From the NCBI GenBank assembly GCA_023078555.1, contig CM041201.1, positions 2,239,713 to 2,303,712 on the forward strand: 64,000 nt of DNA. The letters run 5' to 3'. The notes below the pieces were generated by a model. The model was not told where the DNA came from. It made no database searches and worked only from the letters and a program-made list of their open reading frames with translations. A program made the position numbers and the translations under genes. This stretch comes from Ulva prolifera (Eukaryota; Chlorophyta; Ulvophyceae; Ulvales; Ulvaceae). How positions within the stretch are numbered: position 1 is the stretch's first letter; the number at the start of each line of letters is the position of its first letter. Shown here in pieces: positions 48,593 to 60,806 of the stretch.

Positions 48593-51500
48593 TCAGTTGT
48601 TTGGGTTGTTGTGTTTGTTTGCTTTGCCATACAATGGCTTGGTATGTGTAACTTTATCCCACTCGTGGCTGTAGGAGATTGCGATGTATGCATTGCAGAG
48701 ACCAATTTCCAGCCGGCCGTACTCGGCTGGGCTTAATCTGTGGAGTTGAGTGCTCTCGCTAGTCAAGGGCTTTGATTGGGAGTCATTGGCCTTGCAAGCA
48801 CTTGCATGATATTGCGCGCACGCAGCGTAGCACCTCCTTACGGTCAGAGGTGGACATGGACCTTCGTGGCTGTATGAGATTGTTGGCAGCTGGTCAGTTG
48901 TTTGGGTTGTTGTGTTTGTTTGCTTTGCCATACAATGGCTTGGTATGTGTAACTTTATCCCACTCGTGGCTGTAGGAGATTGTGATGTATGCATTGCAGA
49001 GATCAATTTCCAGCCGCCCGTACTCGGCTGGGCTTAATCCGTGGAATTGAGTGCTCTCGCTAGTCAAGGGCTTTGATTGGGAGTCATTGGCCTTGCAAGC
49101 ACTTGCATGATATTGCGCGCACGCAGCGTAGCACCTCCTTATGGTCAAGTGTAACTTTATCAATCCTTATGGTCAGAGGTGGACATGGACCTTCGTGGCT
49201 GTAGGAGATTGTGGCAGCTGGTCAGTTGTTTGGCTTGATGTGTTTGTTTGCTTTGCCATACAGGCCCGGTATGTGTAACTTTATCCCACTCGTGGCTGTA
49301 GGAGATTGCGATGTATGCATTGCAGAGACCAATTTCCAGCCGGCCGTACTCGGCTGGGCTTAATCTGTGGAGTTGAGTGCTTTCGCTAGTCAAGGGCTTT
49401 GATTGGGAGTCATTGGCCTTGCAAGCACTTGCATGATATTGCGCGCACGCAGCGTAGCACCTCCTTACGGTCAGAGGTGGACATGGACCTTCGTGGCTGT
49501 ATGAGATTGTTGGCAGCTGGTCAGTTGTTTGGGTTGTTGTGTTTGTTTGCTTTGCCATACAATGGCTTGGTATGTGTAACTTTATCCCACTCGTGGCTGT
49601 AGGAGATTGTGATGTATGCATTGCAGAGATCAATTTCCAGCCGCCCGTACTCGGCTGGGCTTAATCCGTGGAATTGAGTGCTCTCGCTAGTCAAGGGCTT
49701 TGATTGGGAGTCATTGGCCTTGCAAGCACTTGCATGATATTGCGCGCACGCAGCGTAGCACCTCCTTATGGTCAAGTGTAACTTTATCAATCCTTATGGT
49801 CAGAGGTGGACATGGACCTTCGTGGCTGTAGGAGATTGTGGCAGCTGGTCAGTTGTTTGGCTTGATGTGTTTGTTTGCTTTGCCATACAGGCCCGGTATG
49901 TGTAACTTTATCCCACTCGTGGCTGTAGGAGATTGCGATGTATGCATTGCAGAGACCAATTTCCAGCCGGCCGTACTCGGCTGGGCTTAATCTGTGGAGT
50001 TGAGTGCTCTCGCTAGTCAAGGGCTTTGATTGGGAGTCATTGGCCTTGCAAGCACTTGCATGATATTGCGCGCACGCAGCGTAGCACCTCCTTACGGTCA
50101 GAGGTGGACATGGGCCTTCGTGGCTGTATGAGATTGTTGGCAGCTGGTCAGTTGTTTGGGTTGTTGTGTTTGTTTGCTTTGCCATACAATGGCTTGGTAT
50201 GTGTAACTTTATCCCACTCGTGGCTGTAGGAGATTGCGATGTATGCATTGCAGAGACCAATTTCCAGCCGGCCGTACTCGGCTGGGCTTAATCTGTGGAG
50301 TTGAGTGCTCTCGCTAGTCAAGGGCTTTGATTGGGAGTCATTGGCCTTGCAAGCACTTGCATGATATTGCGCGCACGCAGCGTAGCACCTCCTTACGGTC
50401 AGAGGTGGACATGGACCTTCGTGGCTGTATGAGATTGTTGGCAGCTGGTCAGTTGTTTGGGTTGTTGTGTTTGTTTGCTTTGCCATACAATGGCTTGGTA
50501 TGTGTAACTTTATCCCACTCGTGGCTGTAGGAGATTGCGATGTATGCATTGCAGAGACCAATTTCCAGCCGGCCGTACTCGGCTGGGCTTAATCTGTGGA
50601 GTTGAGTGCTTTCGCTAGTCAAGGGCTTTGATTGGGAGTCATTGGCCTTGCAAGCACTTGCATAATATTGTTGCACTTGGCTGTTGTCCAGGTTGTTGGC
50701 TGAGGTGAGCTTCGCTGGTTGCTTGTGTGGCAGCTGATCAGTTGTTTGGCTTGATGTGTATGTTTGCTTTGCCATACAATGGCCCGGTATGTGTAACTTG
50801 TACTTGCATGATATTGCGCGCACGCAGCGTAGCACCTCCTTATGGTCAAGTGTAGCTTTATCAATCCTTATGGTCAGAGGTGGACATGGACCTTCGTGGC
50901 TGTAGGAGATTGTGGCAGCTGGCCAGTTGTTTGGCTTGATGTGTTTGTTTGCTTTGCCATACAGGCCCGGTATGTGTAACTTTATCCCACTCGTGGCTGT
51001 AGGAGATTGTGATGTATGCATTGCAGAGTTCAATTTCCAGCCGCCCGTCCTCGGCTAGGATCAATCCGTGGAGTTGAGTGTCCTCGCTAGTCAAGGGCTT
51101 TGATTGGGAGTCATCGGCCTTGCAAGCACTTGCATGTCATTGCGCGCACGCAGCGTAGCACCTCCTCATGGTCAGAGGTGGACATGGACCTTCGTGGGTG
51201 TAGGAGATTGTGATGTATGCATTGCAGAGATCAATTTCCAGCCGCCCGTACTCGGCTGGGATCAATCCGTGGAATTGAGTGTCCTCGCTAGTCAAGGGCT
51301 TTGATTGGGAGTCATCGGCCTTGCAAGCACTTGCATGTCATTGCGCGCACGCAGCGTAGCACCTCCTCATGGTCAGAGGTGGACATGGACCTTCGTGGGT
51401 GTAGGAGATTGTGATGTATGCATTGCAGAGATCAATTTCCAGCCGCCCGTACTCGGCTGGGCTTAATCCGTGGAATTGAGTGCTCTCGCTAGTCAAGGGC

Positions 51501-54500
51501 TTTGATTGGGAGTCATTGACCTTGCAAGCAGTTGCATGATATTGCGCGCACGCAGCGTAGCACCTCCTTATGGTCAAGTGTAACTTTATCAATCCTTATG
51601 GTCAGAGGTGGACATGGACCTTCGTGGCTGTAGGAGATTGTGGCAGCTGGTCAGTTGTTTGGCTTGATGTGTTTGTTTGCTTTGCCATACAGGCCCGGTA
51701 TGTGTAACTTTATCCCACTCGTGGCTGTAGGAGATTGTGATGTATGCATTGCATAGTTCAATTTCCAGCCGCCCGTCCTCGGCTAGGATCAATCCGTGGA
51801 GTTGAGTGTCCTCGCTAGTCAAGGGCTTTGATTGGGAGTCATCGGCCTTGCAAGCACTTGCATGTCATTGCGCGCACGCAGCGTAGCACCTCCTCATGGT
51901 CAGAGGTGGACATGGACCTTCGTGGGTGTAGGAGATTGTGATGTATGCATTGCAGAGATCAATTTCCAGCCGCCCGTACTCGGCTGGGCTTAATCCGTGG
52001 AATTGAGTGCTCTCGCTAGTCAAGGGCTTTGATTGGGAGTCATTGACCTTGCAAGCAGTTGCATGATATTGCGCGCACGCAGCGTAGCACCTCCTTATGG
52101 TCAAGTGTAACTTTATCAATCCTTATGGTCAGAGGTGGACATGGACCTTCGTGGCTGTAGGAGATTGTGGCAGCTGGTCAGTTGTTTGGCTTGATGTGTT
52201 TGTTTGCTTTGCCATACAGGCCCGGTATGTGTAACTTTATCCCACTCGTGGCTGTAGGAGATTGTGATGTATGCATTGCATAGTTCAATTTCCAGCCGCC
52301 CGTCCTCGGCTAGGATCAATCCGTGGAGTTGAGTGTCCTCGCTAGTCAAGGGCTTTGATTGGGAGTCATCGGCCTTGCAAGCACTTGCATGTCATTGCGC
52401 GCACGCAGCGTAGCACCTCCTCATGGTCAGAGGTGGACATGGACCTTCGTGGGTGTAGGAGATTGTGATGTATGCATTGCAGAGATCAATTTCCAGCCGC
52501 CCGTACTCGGCTGGGCTTAATCCGTGGAATTGAGTGCTGTCGCTAGTCAAGGGCTTTGATTGGGAGTCATTGGCCTTGCAAGCACTTGCATGATATTGCG
52601 CGCACGCAGCGTAGCACCTCCTTATGGTCAAGTGTAACTTTATCAATCCTTATGGTCAGAGGTGGACATGGACCTTCGTGGCTGTAGGAGATTGTGGCAG
52701 CTGGTCAGTTGTTTGGCTTGATGTGTTTGTTTGCTTTGCCATACAGGCCCGGTATGTGTAACTTTATCCCACTCGTGGCTGTAGGAGATTGTGATGTATG
52801 CATTGCAGAGTTCAATTTCCAGCCGCCCGTACTCGGCTGGGCTTAATCCGTGGAATTGAGTGCTCTCGCTAGTCAAGGGCTTTGATTGGGAGTCATTGGC
52901 CTTGCAAGCACTTGCATGATATTGCGCGCACGCAGCGTAGCACCTCCTTACGGTCAGAGGTGGACATGGACCTTCGTGGCTGTATGAGATTGTTGGCAGC
53001 TGGTCAGTTGTTTGGGTTGTTGTGTTTGTTTGCTTTGCCATACAATGGCTTGGTATGTGTAACTTTATCCCACTCGTGGCTGTAGGAGATTGCGATGTAT
53101 GCATTGCAGAGACCAATTTCCAGCCGGCCGTACTCGGCTGGGCTTAATCTGTGGAGTTGAGTGCTTTCGCTAGTCAAGGGCTTTGATTGGGAGTCATTGG
53201 CCTTGCAAGCACTTGCATGATATTGCGCGCACGCAGCGTAGCACCTCCTTACGGTCAGAGGTGGACATGGACCTTCGTGGCTGTATGAGATTGTTGGCAG
53301 CTGGTCAGTTGTTTGGGTTGTTGTGTTTGTTTGCTTTGCCATACAATGGCTTGGTATGTGTAACTTTATCCCACTCGTGGCTGTAGGAGATTGTGATGTA
53401 TGCATTGCAGAGATCAATTTCCAGCCGCCCGTACTCGGCTGGGCTTAATCCGTGGAATTGAGTGCTCTCGCTAGTCAAGGGCTTTGATTGGGAGTCATTG
53501 GCCTTGCAAGCACTTGCATGATATTGCGCGCACGCAGCGTAGCACCTCCTTATGGTCAAGTGTAACTTTATCAATCCTTATGGTCAGAGGTGGACATGGA
53601 CCTTCGTGGCTGTAGGAGATTGTGGCAGCTGGTCAGTTGTTTGGCTTGATGTGTTTGTTTGCTTTGCCATACAGGCCCGGTATGTGTAACTTTATCCCAC
53701 TCGTGGCTGTAGGAGATTGCGATGTATGCATTGCAGAGACCAATTTCCAGCCGGCCGTACTCGGCTGGGCTTAATCTGTGGAGTTGAGTGCTCTCGCTAG
53801 TCAAGGGCTTTGATTGGGAGTCATTGGCCTTGCAAGCACTTGCATGATATTGCGCGCACGCAGCGTAGCACCTCCTTACGGTCAGAGGTGGACATGGGCC
53901 TTCGTGGCTGTATGAGATTGTTGGCAGCTGGTCAGTTGTTTGGGTTGTTGTGTTTGTTTGCTTTGCCATACAATGGCTTGGTATGTGTAACTTTATCCCA
54001 CTCGTGGCTGTAGGAGATTGCGATGTATGCATTGCAAAGACCAATTTCCAGCCGGCCGTACTCGGCTGGGCTTAATCTGTGGAGTTGAGTGCTCTCGCTA
54101 GTCAAGGGCTTTGATTGGGAGTCATTGGCCTTGCAAGCACTTGCATGATATTGCGCGCACGCAGCGTAGCACCTCCTTACGGTCAGAGGTGGACATGGAC
54201 CTTCGTGGCTGTATGAGATTGTTGGCAGCTGGTCAGTTGTTTGGGTTGTTGTGTTTGTTTGCTTTGCCATACAATGGCTTGGTATGTGTAACTTTATCCC
54301 ACTCGTGGCTGTAGGAGATTGCGATGTATGCATTGCAGAGACCAATTTCCAGCCGGCCGTACTCGGCTGGGCTTAATCTGTGGAGTTGAGTGCTTTCGCT
54401 AGTCAAGGGCTTTGATTGGGAGTCATTGGCCTTGCAAGCACTTGCATAATATTGTTGCACTTGGCTGTTGTCCAGGTTGTTGGCTGAGGTGAGCTTCGCT

Positions 54501-57200
54501 GGTTGCTTGTGTGGCAGCTGATCAGTTGTTTGGCTTGATGTGTATGTTTGCTTTGCCATACAATGGCCCGGTATGTGTAACTTTATCCCACTCGTGGCTG
54601 TAGGAGATTGCGATGAATGCATTGCAGAGACCAATTTCCAGCCGGCCGTACTCGGCTGGGCTTAATCTGTGGAGTTGAGTGCTTTCGCTAGTCAAGGGCT
54701 TTGATTGGGAGTCATTGGCCTTGCAAGCACTTGCATAATATTGTTGCACTTGGCTGTTGTCCAGGTTGTTGGCTGAGGTGAGCTTCGCTGGTTGCTTGTG
54801 TGGCAGCTGATCAGTTGTTTGGCTTGATGTGTATGTTTGCTTTGCCATACAATGGCCCGGTATGTGTAACTTGTACTTGCATGATATTGCGCGCACGCAG
54901 CGTAGCACCTCCTTATGGTCAAGTGTAGCTTTATCAATCCTTATGGTCAGAGGTGGACATGGACCTTCGTGGCTGTAGGAGATTGTGGCAGCTGGCCAGT
55001 TGTTTGGCTTGATGTGTTTGTTTGCTTTGCCATACAGGCCCGGTATGTGTAACTTTATCCCACTCGTGGCTGTAGGAGATTGTGATGTATGCATTGCAGA
55101 GTTCAATTTCCAGCCGCCTGTCCTCGGCTAGGATCAATCCGTGGAGTTGAGTGTCCTCGCTAGTCAAGGGCTTTGATTGGGAGTCATCGGCCTTGCAAGC
55201 ACTTGCATGTCATTGCGCGCACGCAGCGTAGCACCTCCTCATGGTCAGAGGTGGACATGGACCTTCGTGGGTGTAGGAGATTGTGATGTATGCATTGCAG
55301 AGATCAATTTCCAGCCGCCCGTCCTCGGCTAGGATCAATCCGTGGAGTTGAGTGTCCTCGCTAGTCAAGGGCTTTGATTGGGAGTCATCGGCCTTGCAAG
55401 CACTTGCATGTCATTGCGCGCACGCAGCGTAGCACCTCCTCATGGTCAGAGGTGGACATGGACCTTCGTGGGTGTAGGAGATTGTGATGTATGCATTGCA
55501 GAGATCAATTTCCAGCCGCCCGTACTCGGCTGGGCTTAATCCGTGGAATTGAGTGCTCTCGCTAGTCAAGGGCTTTGATTGGGAGTCATTGACCTTGCAA
55601 GCAGGTGCATGATATTGCGCGCACGCAGCGTAGCACCTCCTTATGGTCAAGTGTAACTTTATCAATCCTTATGGTCAGAGGTGGACATGGACCTTCGTGG
55701 CTGTAGGAGATTGTGGCAGCTGGTCAGTTGTTTGGCTTGATGTGTTTGTTTGCTTTGCCATACAGGCCCGGTATGTGTAACTTTATCCCACTCGTGGCTG
55801 TAGGAGATTGAGATGTATGCATTGCATAGTTCAATTTCCAGCCGCCCGTCCTCGGCTAGGATCAATCCGTGGAGTTGAGTGTCCTCGCTAGTCAAGGGCT
55901 TTGATTGGGAGTCATCGGCCTTGCAAGCACTTGCATGTCATTGCGCGCACGCAGCGTAGCACCTCCTCATGGTCAGAGGTGGACATGGACCTTCGTGGGT
56001 GTAGGAGATTGTGATGTATGCATTGCAGAGATCAATTTCCAGCCGCCCGTACTCGGCTGGGCTTAATCCGTGGAATTGAGTGCTCTCGCTAGTCAAGGGC
56101 TTTGATTGGGAGTCATTGACCTTGCAAGCAGTTGCATGATATTGCGCGCACGCAGCGTAGCACCTCCTTATGGTCAAGTGTAACTTTATCAATCCTTATG
56201 GTCAGAGGTGGACATGGACCTTCGTGGCTGTAGGAGATTGTGGCAGCTGGTCAGTTGTTTGGCTTGATGTGTTTGTTTGCTTTGCCATACAGGCCCGGTA
56301 TGTGTAACTTTATCCCACTCGTGGCTGTAGGAGACTGTGATGTATGCATTGCATAGTTCAATTTCCAGCCGCCCGTCCTCGGCTAGGATCAATCCGTGGA
56401 GTTGAGTGTCCTCGCTAGTCAAGGGCTTTGATTGGGAGTCATCGGCCTTGCAAGCACTTGCATGTCATTGCGCGCACGCAGCGTAGCACCTCCTCATGGT
56501 CAGAGGTGGACATGGACCTTCGTGGTTGTAGGAGATTGTGATGTATGCATTGCAGAGATCAATTTCCAGCCGCCCGTACTCGGCTGGGCTTAATCCGTGG
56601 AATTGAGTGCTGTCGCTAGTCAAGGGCTTTGATTGGGAGTCATTGGCCTTGCAAGCACTTGCATGATATTGCGCGCACGCAGCGTAGCACCTCCTTATGG
56701 TCAAGTGTAACTTTATCAATCCTTATGGTCAGAGGTGGACATGGACCTTCGTGGCTGTAGGAGATTGTGGCAGCTGGTCAGTTGTTTGGCTTGATGTGTT
56801 TGTTTGCTTTGCCATACAGGCCCGGTATGTGTAACTTTATCCCACTCGTGGCTGTAGGAGATTGTGATGTATGCATTGCAGAGTTCAATTTCCAGCCGCC
56901 CGTACTCGGCTGGGCTTAATCCGTGGAATTGAGTGCTCTCGCTAGTCAAGGGCTTTGATTGGGAGTCATTGGCCTTGCAAGCACTTGCATGATATTGCGC
57001 GCACGCAGCGTAGCACCTCCTTACGGTCAGAGGTGGACATGGACCTTCGTGGCTGTATGAGATTGTTGGCAGCTGGTCTGTTGTTTGGGTTGTTGTGTTT
57101 GTTTGCTTTGCCATACAATGGCTTGGTATGTGTAACTTTATCCCACTCGTGGCTGTAGGAGATTGCGATGTATGCATTGCAGAGACCAATTTCCAGCCGG
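48593..57200 (+). repeat. Higher-order duplication, 4.1-4.4 kb units
   Basis: Offsets between corresponding landmarks are 4411 bp (48593 to 53004), then 3784 (50148 to 53932), then 4073 (51338 to 55411, 52643 to 56716). The steps of -627 and +289 equal whole monomers, so the two units differ by loss or gain of monomers. The duplicates share a private GGACATGGGCC change near 50110 and 53893. Confidence 0.8.
51095..51295 (+). repeat. 201-bp empty-site monomer (cluster representative)
   Basis: Consecutive GGGCTTTGATT starts lie at 51095, 51296 and 51497, each 201 bp apart. Each monomer has a single TCGTGGGTGTAGGAGATTG and no tail. Further 201-bp monomers start at about 51824, 52351, 55168, 55369, 55896 and 56423. 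Confidence 0.88.
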
Positions 57201-58759
57201 CCGTACTCGGCTGGGCTTAATCTGTGGAGTTGAGTGCTTTCGCTAGTCAAGGGCTTTGATTGGGAGTCATTGGCCTTGCAAGCACTTGCATAATATTGTT
57301 GCACTTGGCTGTTGTCCAGGTTGTTGGCTGAGGTGAGCTTAGCTGGTTGCTTGTGTGGCAGCTGATCAGTTGTTTGGCTTGATGTGTATGTTTGCTTTGC
57401 CATACAATGGCCCGGTATGTGTAACTTGTACTTGCATGATATTGCGCGCACGCAGCGTAGCACCTCCTTATGGTCAAGTGTAACTTTATCAATCCTTATG
57501 GTCAGAGGTGGACATGGACCTTCGTGGCTGTAGGAGATTGTGGCAGCTGGTCAGTTGTTTGGCTTGATGTGTTTGTTTGCTTTGCCATACAGGCCCGGTA
57601 TGTGTAACTTTATCCCACTCGTGGCTGTAGGAGATTGTGATGTATGCATTGCAGAGTTCAATTTCCAGCCGCCCGTACTCGGCTGGGCTTAATCCGTGGA
57701 ATTGAGTGCTCTCGCTAGTCAAGGGCTTTGATTGGGAGTCATTGGCCTTGCAAGCACTTGCATGATATTGCGCGCACGCAGCGTAGCACCTCCTTACGGT
57801 CAGAGGTGGACATGGACCTTCGTGGCTGTATGAGATTGTTGGCAGCTGGTCAGTTGTTTGGGTTGTTGTGTTTGTTTGCTTTGCCATACAATGGCTTGGT
57901 ATGTGTAACTTTATCCCACTCGTGGCTGTAGGAGATTGCGATGTATGCATTGCAGAGACCAATTTCCAGCCGGCCGTACTCGGCTGGGCTTAATCTGTGG
58001 AGTTGAGTGCTTTCGCTAGTCAAGGGCTTTGATTGGGAGTCATTGGCCTTGCAAGCACTTGCATAATATTGTTGCACTTGGCTGTTGTCCAGGTTGTTGG
58101 CTGAGGTGAGCTTCGCTGGTTGCTTGTGTGGCAGCTGATCAGTTGTTTGGCTTGATGTGTATGTTTGCTTTGCCATACAATGGCCCGGTATGTGTAACTT
58201 GTACTTGCATGATATTGCGCGCACGCAGCGTAGCACCTCCTTATGGTCAAGTGTAGCTTTATCAATCCTTATGGTCATAGGTGGACATGGACCTTCGTGG
58301 CTGTAGGAGATTGTGGCAGCTGGTCAGTTGTTTGGCTTGATGTGTTTGTTTGCTTTGCCATACAGGCCCGGTATGTGTAACTTTATCCCACTCGTGGCTG
58401 TAGGAGATTGTGATGTATGCATTGCAGAGTTCAATTTCCAGCCGCCCGTACTCGGCTGGGCTTAATCCGTGGAATTGAGTGCTCTCGCTAGTCAAGGGCT
58501 TTGATTGGGAGTCATTGGCCTTGCAAGCACTTGCATGATATTGCGCGCACGCAGCGTAGCACCTCCTTACGGTCAGAGGTGGACATGGACCTTCGTGGCT
58601 GTAGGAGATTGTTGGCAGCTGCTCAGTTGTTTGGGTTGTTGTGTTTGTTTGCTTTGCCATACAATGGCTTGGTATGTGTAACTTTATCCCACTCGTGGCT
58701 GTAGGAGATTGCGATGTATGCATTGCAGAGACCAATTTCCAGCCGGCCGTACTTGGCTG

Positions 58760-58859
58760 NNNNNNNNNNNNNNNNNNNNNNNNNNNNNNNNNNNNNNNNN
58801 NNNNNNNNNNNNNNNNNNNNNNNNNNNNNNNNNNNNNNNNNNNNNNNNNNNNNNNNNNN
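58760..58859. other. Assembly gap (100 N)
   Basis: A run of exactly 100 N, a conventional size for a gap of unknown length. It lies between the last satellite bases (CCGTACTTGGCTG) and the first unique exon, so both the array length and the end of the starch synthase gene are undetermined. Confidence 0.98.
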
Positions 58860-59350
58860 CGAGGCGCTCGTCCAAGCGCACGACGGCCGCGGTGCGCCGC
58901 GGCAGCGCCCGCGGCAGGAACCGCAGCTCCCGCTCCAGCTGCTCGTCGCCGGTGCCCATCAGCACGACCTGCCACCGCGCCTCCTGCGCCGCAGCGTCCC
59001 CGCCCGCGGCGGCCACTGCGTCCGCACCCTGCACCACAACAGCATCAGCCATGGCGGCCCGATCTCCCCTCGCCGACAAGCTCTCCATGCATACGATCAC
59101 GGGTCGTCACGGCTCAGAGGCTCTGTGTATCTCACGCCGGCATGCAAAACGCATACTTTCCTGACTGCAGGGGTCTCATGCAGAGATGCAGAGCACAGCA
59201 CAGCGTGCAAAGCGTACGGAGGCGCACCTGCGGCCCGAGGTTGCGTACGAGCGTCTCCCGCGCGAGCTCCTCCGGCCCGACGCAGCTGTGCAGCGCCTTG
59301 AGCAGCACGTCCACGCCCTTCTGGTGCGTGAGGCGGCCGACGTACGCTAT
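58860..59350 (-). CDS. Starch/glycogen synthase-like GT5 protein, C-terminal exons, partial
   Basis: Two minus-strand exons are supported. The upstream one (59350-59228, 41 codons) begins IAYVGRLTHQKGVDVLLKAL, the conserved start of the C-terminal Rossmann domain of ADP-glucose-type glucan synthases. The next (59028 down to the gap) contains WQVVLMGTGDEQLERELRF and ends LDERL, matching the following conserved block. The 199-bp intron (59227-59029) starts GT, ends AG and is phase 0. The enzyme adds glucose from ADP-glucose to alpha-glucan, in the plastid in algae. Upstream exons could not be identified; a plausible acceptor (CAG) precedes 59350. The 3' end is lost in the gap. It could belong to any starch synthase class; too little is present to decide. 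Confidence 0.72.
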
Positions 59351-60235
59351 CTGGGTTGAGCGGCGGGCCCGCCATACACATGTTGAACACTGCCTCGCCG
59401 CGCTGCTTCCCGATGGTCTCCACTGCAGGGCTCCCGGCACAAGACCTGACCGGTGATTGCCGTTGCCGGCGCCTGCTTGCCTGTGGCACCACACCCACGC
59501 ACCCGCCTCCGCTCCAGCCCCAAACAAACGCACACCCTCGCCTGCTAGCAAAACAGCCCCGCCGCTCGCGCGGCCGCGGTGGCCCAGACTGGCAGCCCGG
59601 CCGCCGCCGGCCCGACGCGCAAGTCGCCGGGGGCCCCCGACCCAAGCCCCAGGACCCCAACCCGCCCCCCCTTCCGCAGCCGTCCCCACGTCAATCCCCG
59701 CGTCCGATCAGGTCAGCCCCGAGCGGCAGGGCGCCACGGCAGCGCCTTCATCCAGCCGCCTGCCTAGGCCAATGCATGCCCAAGCCACGGCACCCTCGGG
59801 ACGTGCCCGGGCGCTGGATCAGGCGGAACAGGCGGCGCGGCGGCCGGCAAAGTACCCGCACAGGCGACCAACGGCCGGCGAGCGAGGGGAGATGCATCCC
59901 ACGCATGTGTGTACAGCGGCCTCGGTGAGTGCTGATGTGTTCGGTTGCATGGGCGTGCTGGTCTGTATACAGCACGTGCTGCGTGTTGCTGGTTGTGTGG
60001 TTGTGAGGCTCCCCTGCTTGTTGCCTGCGATGCTACCTGCCTCGCTTACTTTGTCCTTCGTACACATGTGCAGCGTGTAACTGTAGATGTGACACAAGCA
60101 TCCATGGCGTCATGGTCGAGGCCCAGGTCCAATGATTAGTGGATGGCCGCTTCAGCGTTGACTGCGTGTATGGAACAAGGCAGGGACGTATTACATGCCC
60201 TCTTCTGCTATCGCTTGTTGTACCATCTCTAGCAC
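59351..60235. other. Intron/intergenic stretch, no gene recognised
   Basis: GC-rich, proline/arginine-biased frames are open on both strands (for example 59457-60080 plus) but show no domain. It should contain introns or further upstream exons of the GT5 gene and the 3' region of the Tim13-like gene. A TGTAA motif on the minus strand at 60191-60195 is a candidate poly(A) signal for the latter. Confidence 0.5.
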
Positions 60236-60741
60236 CTGCAAGAAGTTGCCTTATCGGTGTGGTGCGATAAGGGCGTTGCAGCTGGGTTGCTAGCTCAAGT
60301 GCCACCATGTTGGCTGTCCTGTCACACCCCAGCACTGGCGTTCTCGGCTGGCGGAAGCGAAACGACGATACATTTGACAGCAGTTTCAGTTTCACGGGTT
60401 CTGGTGGGCTACGTGAGGTGTGAGGCGACTGCTGCACAGGATGAGCTTTCGTTGTTCTGGAAGACACACCTCTCCATAGCGCTCTACACATCGTTGAAGG
60501 CAGGTCTGCTCATTAGCACTGAGTGACCTTCCTGGATTAGTTATACACTTGTCGAAGCACTTATCTCGCACGGTCTGCATAGTGGCAACGTCTTGGCGCA
60601 GCTTTGGCCGCAGGTCATGTCGTACATCAGAACTGCACGATCACAGGCACACGCAATGATACCAGCATTTACAAAAACAAATAGGATCAGAGCTGCGTTA
60701 CAGACCTGTATAAATTCTTGAACTTGCATCATGGCTGTCAT
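60236..60741 (-). CDS. TIM13: Mitochondrial small Tim chaperone, Tim13-like, split over at least three exons
   Basis: Exon 1 (60741-60706, 12 codons) reads MTAMMQVQEFIQ. Exon 2 starts at 60574 with TVRDKC and carries the twin CX3C signature: CFDKC, 14 residues, CLQRC, then VERYGE. That spacing and the NPGRSLS-NEQ loop fit Tim13. Intron 1 (60705-60575, 131 bp) is GT-AG, phase 0. Exon 3 is less sure. Ending exon 2 at 60468 and resuming at 60318 gives VTANMVALELATQLQ, like the C-terminal helix of the family, up to a donor-like site at 60236; the last codons and stop were not found. Tim13 works with Tim8 in the intermembrane space, escorting hydrophobic precursors to the inner and outer membranes; its cysteines form two disulfides. 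An extra 5' exon is possible. Confidence 0.72.
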
Positions 60742-60806
60742 CTGCCTTACCTAGAATTGCGTACACACTCAAACTCGCAACACTCTCAAAGCTGGCAACT
60801 TGGCGA

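Larger units (their letters stand above)
42253..58759. repeat. Satellite array, block 3
   Basis: The same family and orientation as blocks 1 and 2. The left part (42.4-48.3 kb) is organised as two units of 2755 bp. The right part (48.6-57.9 kb) is organised as two units of about 4.1-4.4 kb that include clusters of 201-bp monomers. The array runs directly into the assembly gap, so its right end is not seen. Confidence 0.97.

Noticed and set aside
1-58759. CRISPR array
   Set aside because: The repeating unit is about 300 bp with no short repeat/unique spacer alternation and no cas genes.
59457-60080. 207-codon plus-strand ORF
   Set aside because: It is Pro/Ala/Arg-rich low complexity with no conserved motif, and it lies between exons of minus-strand genes.
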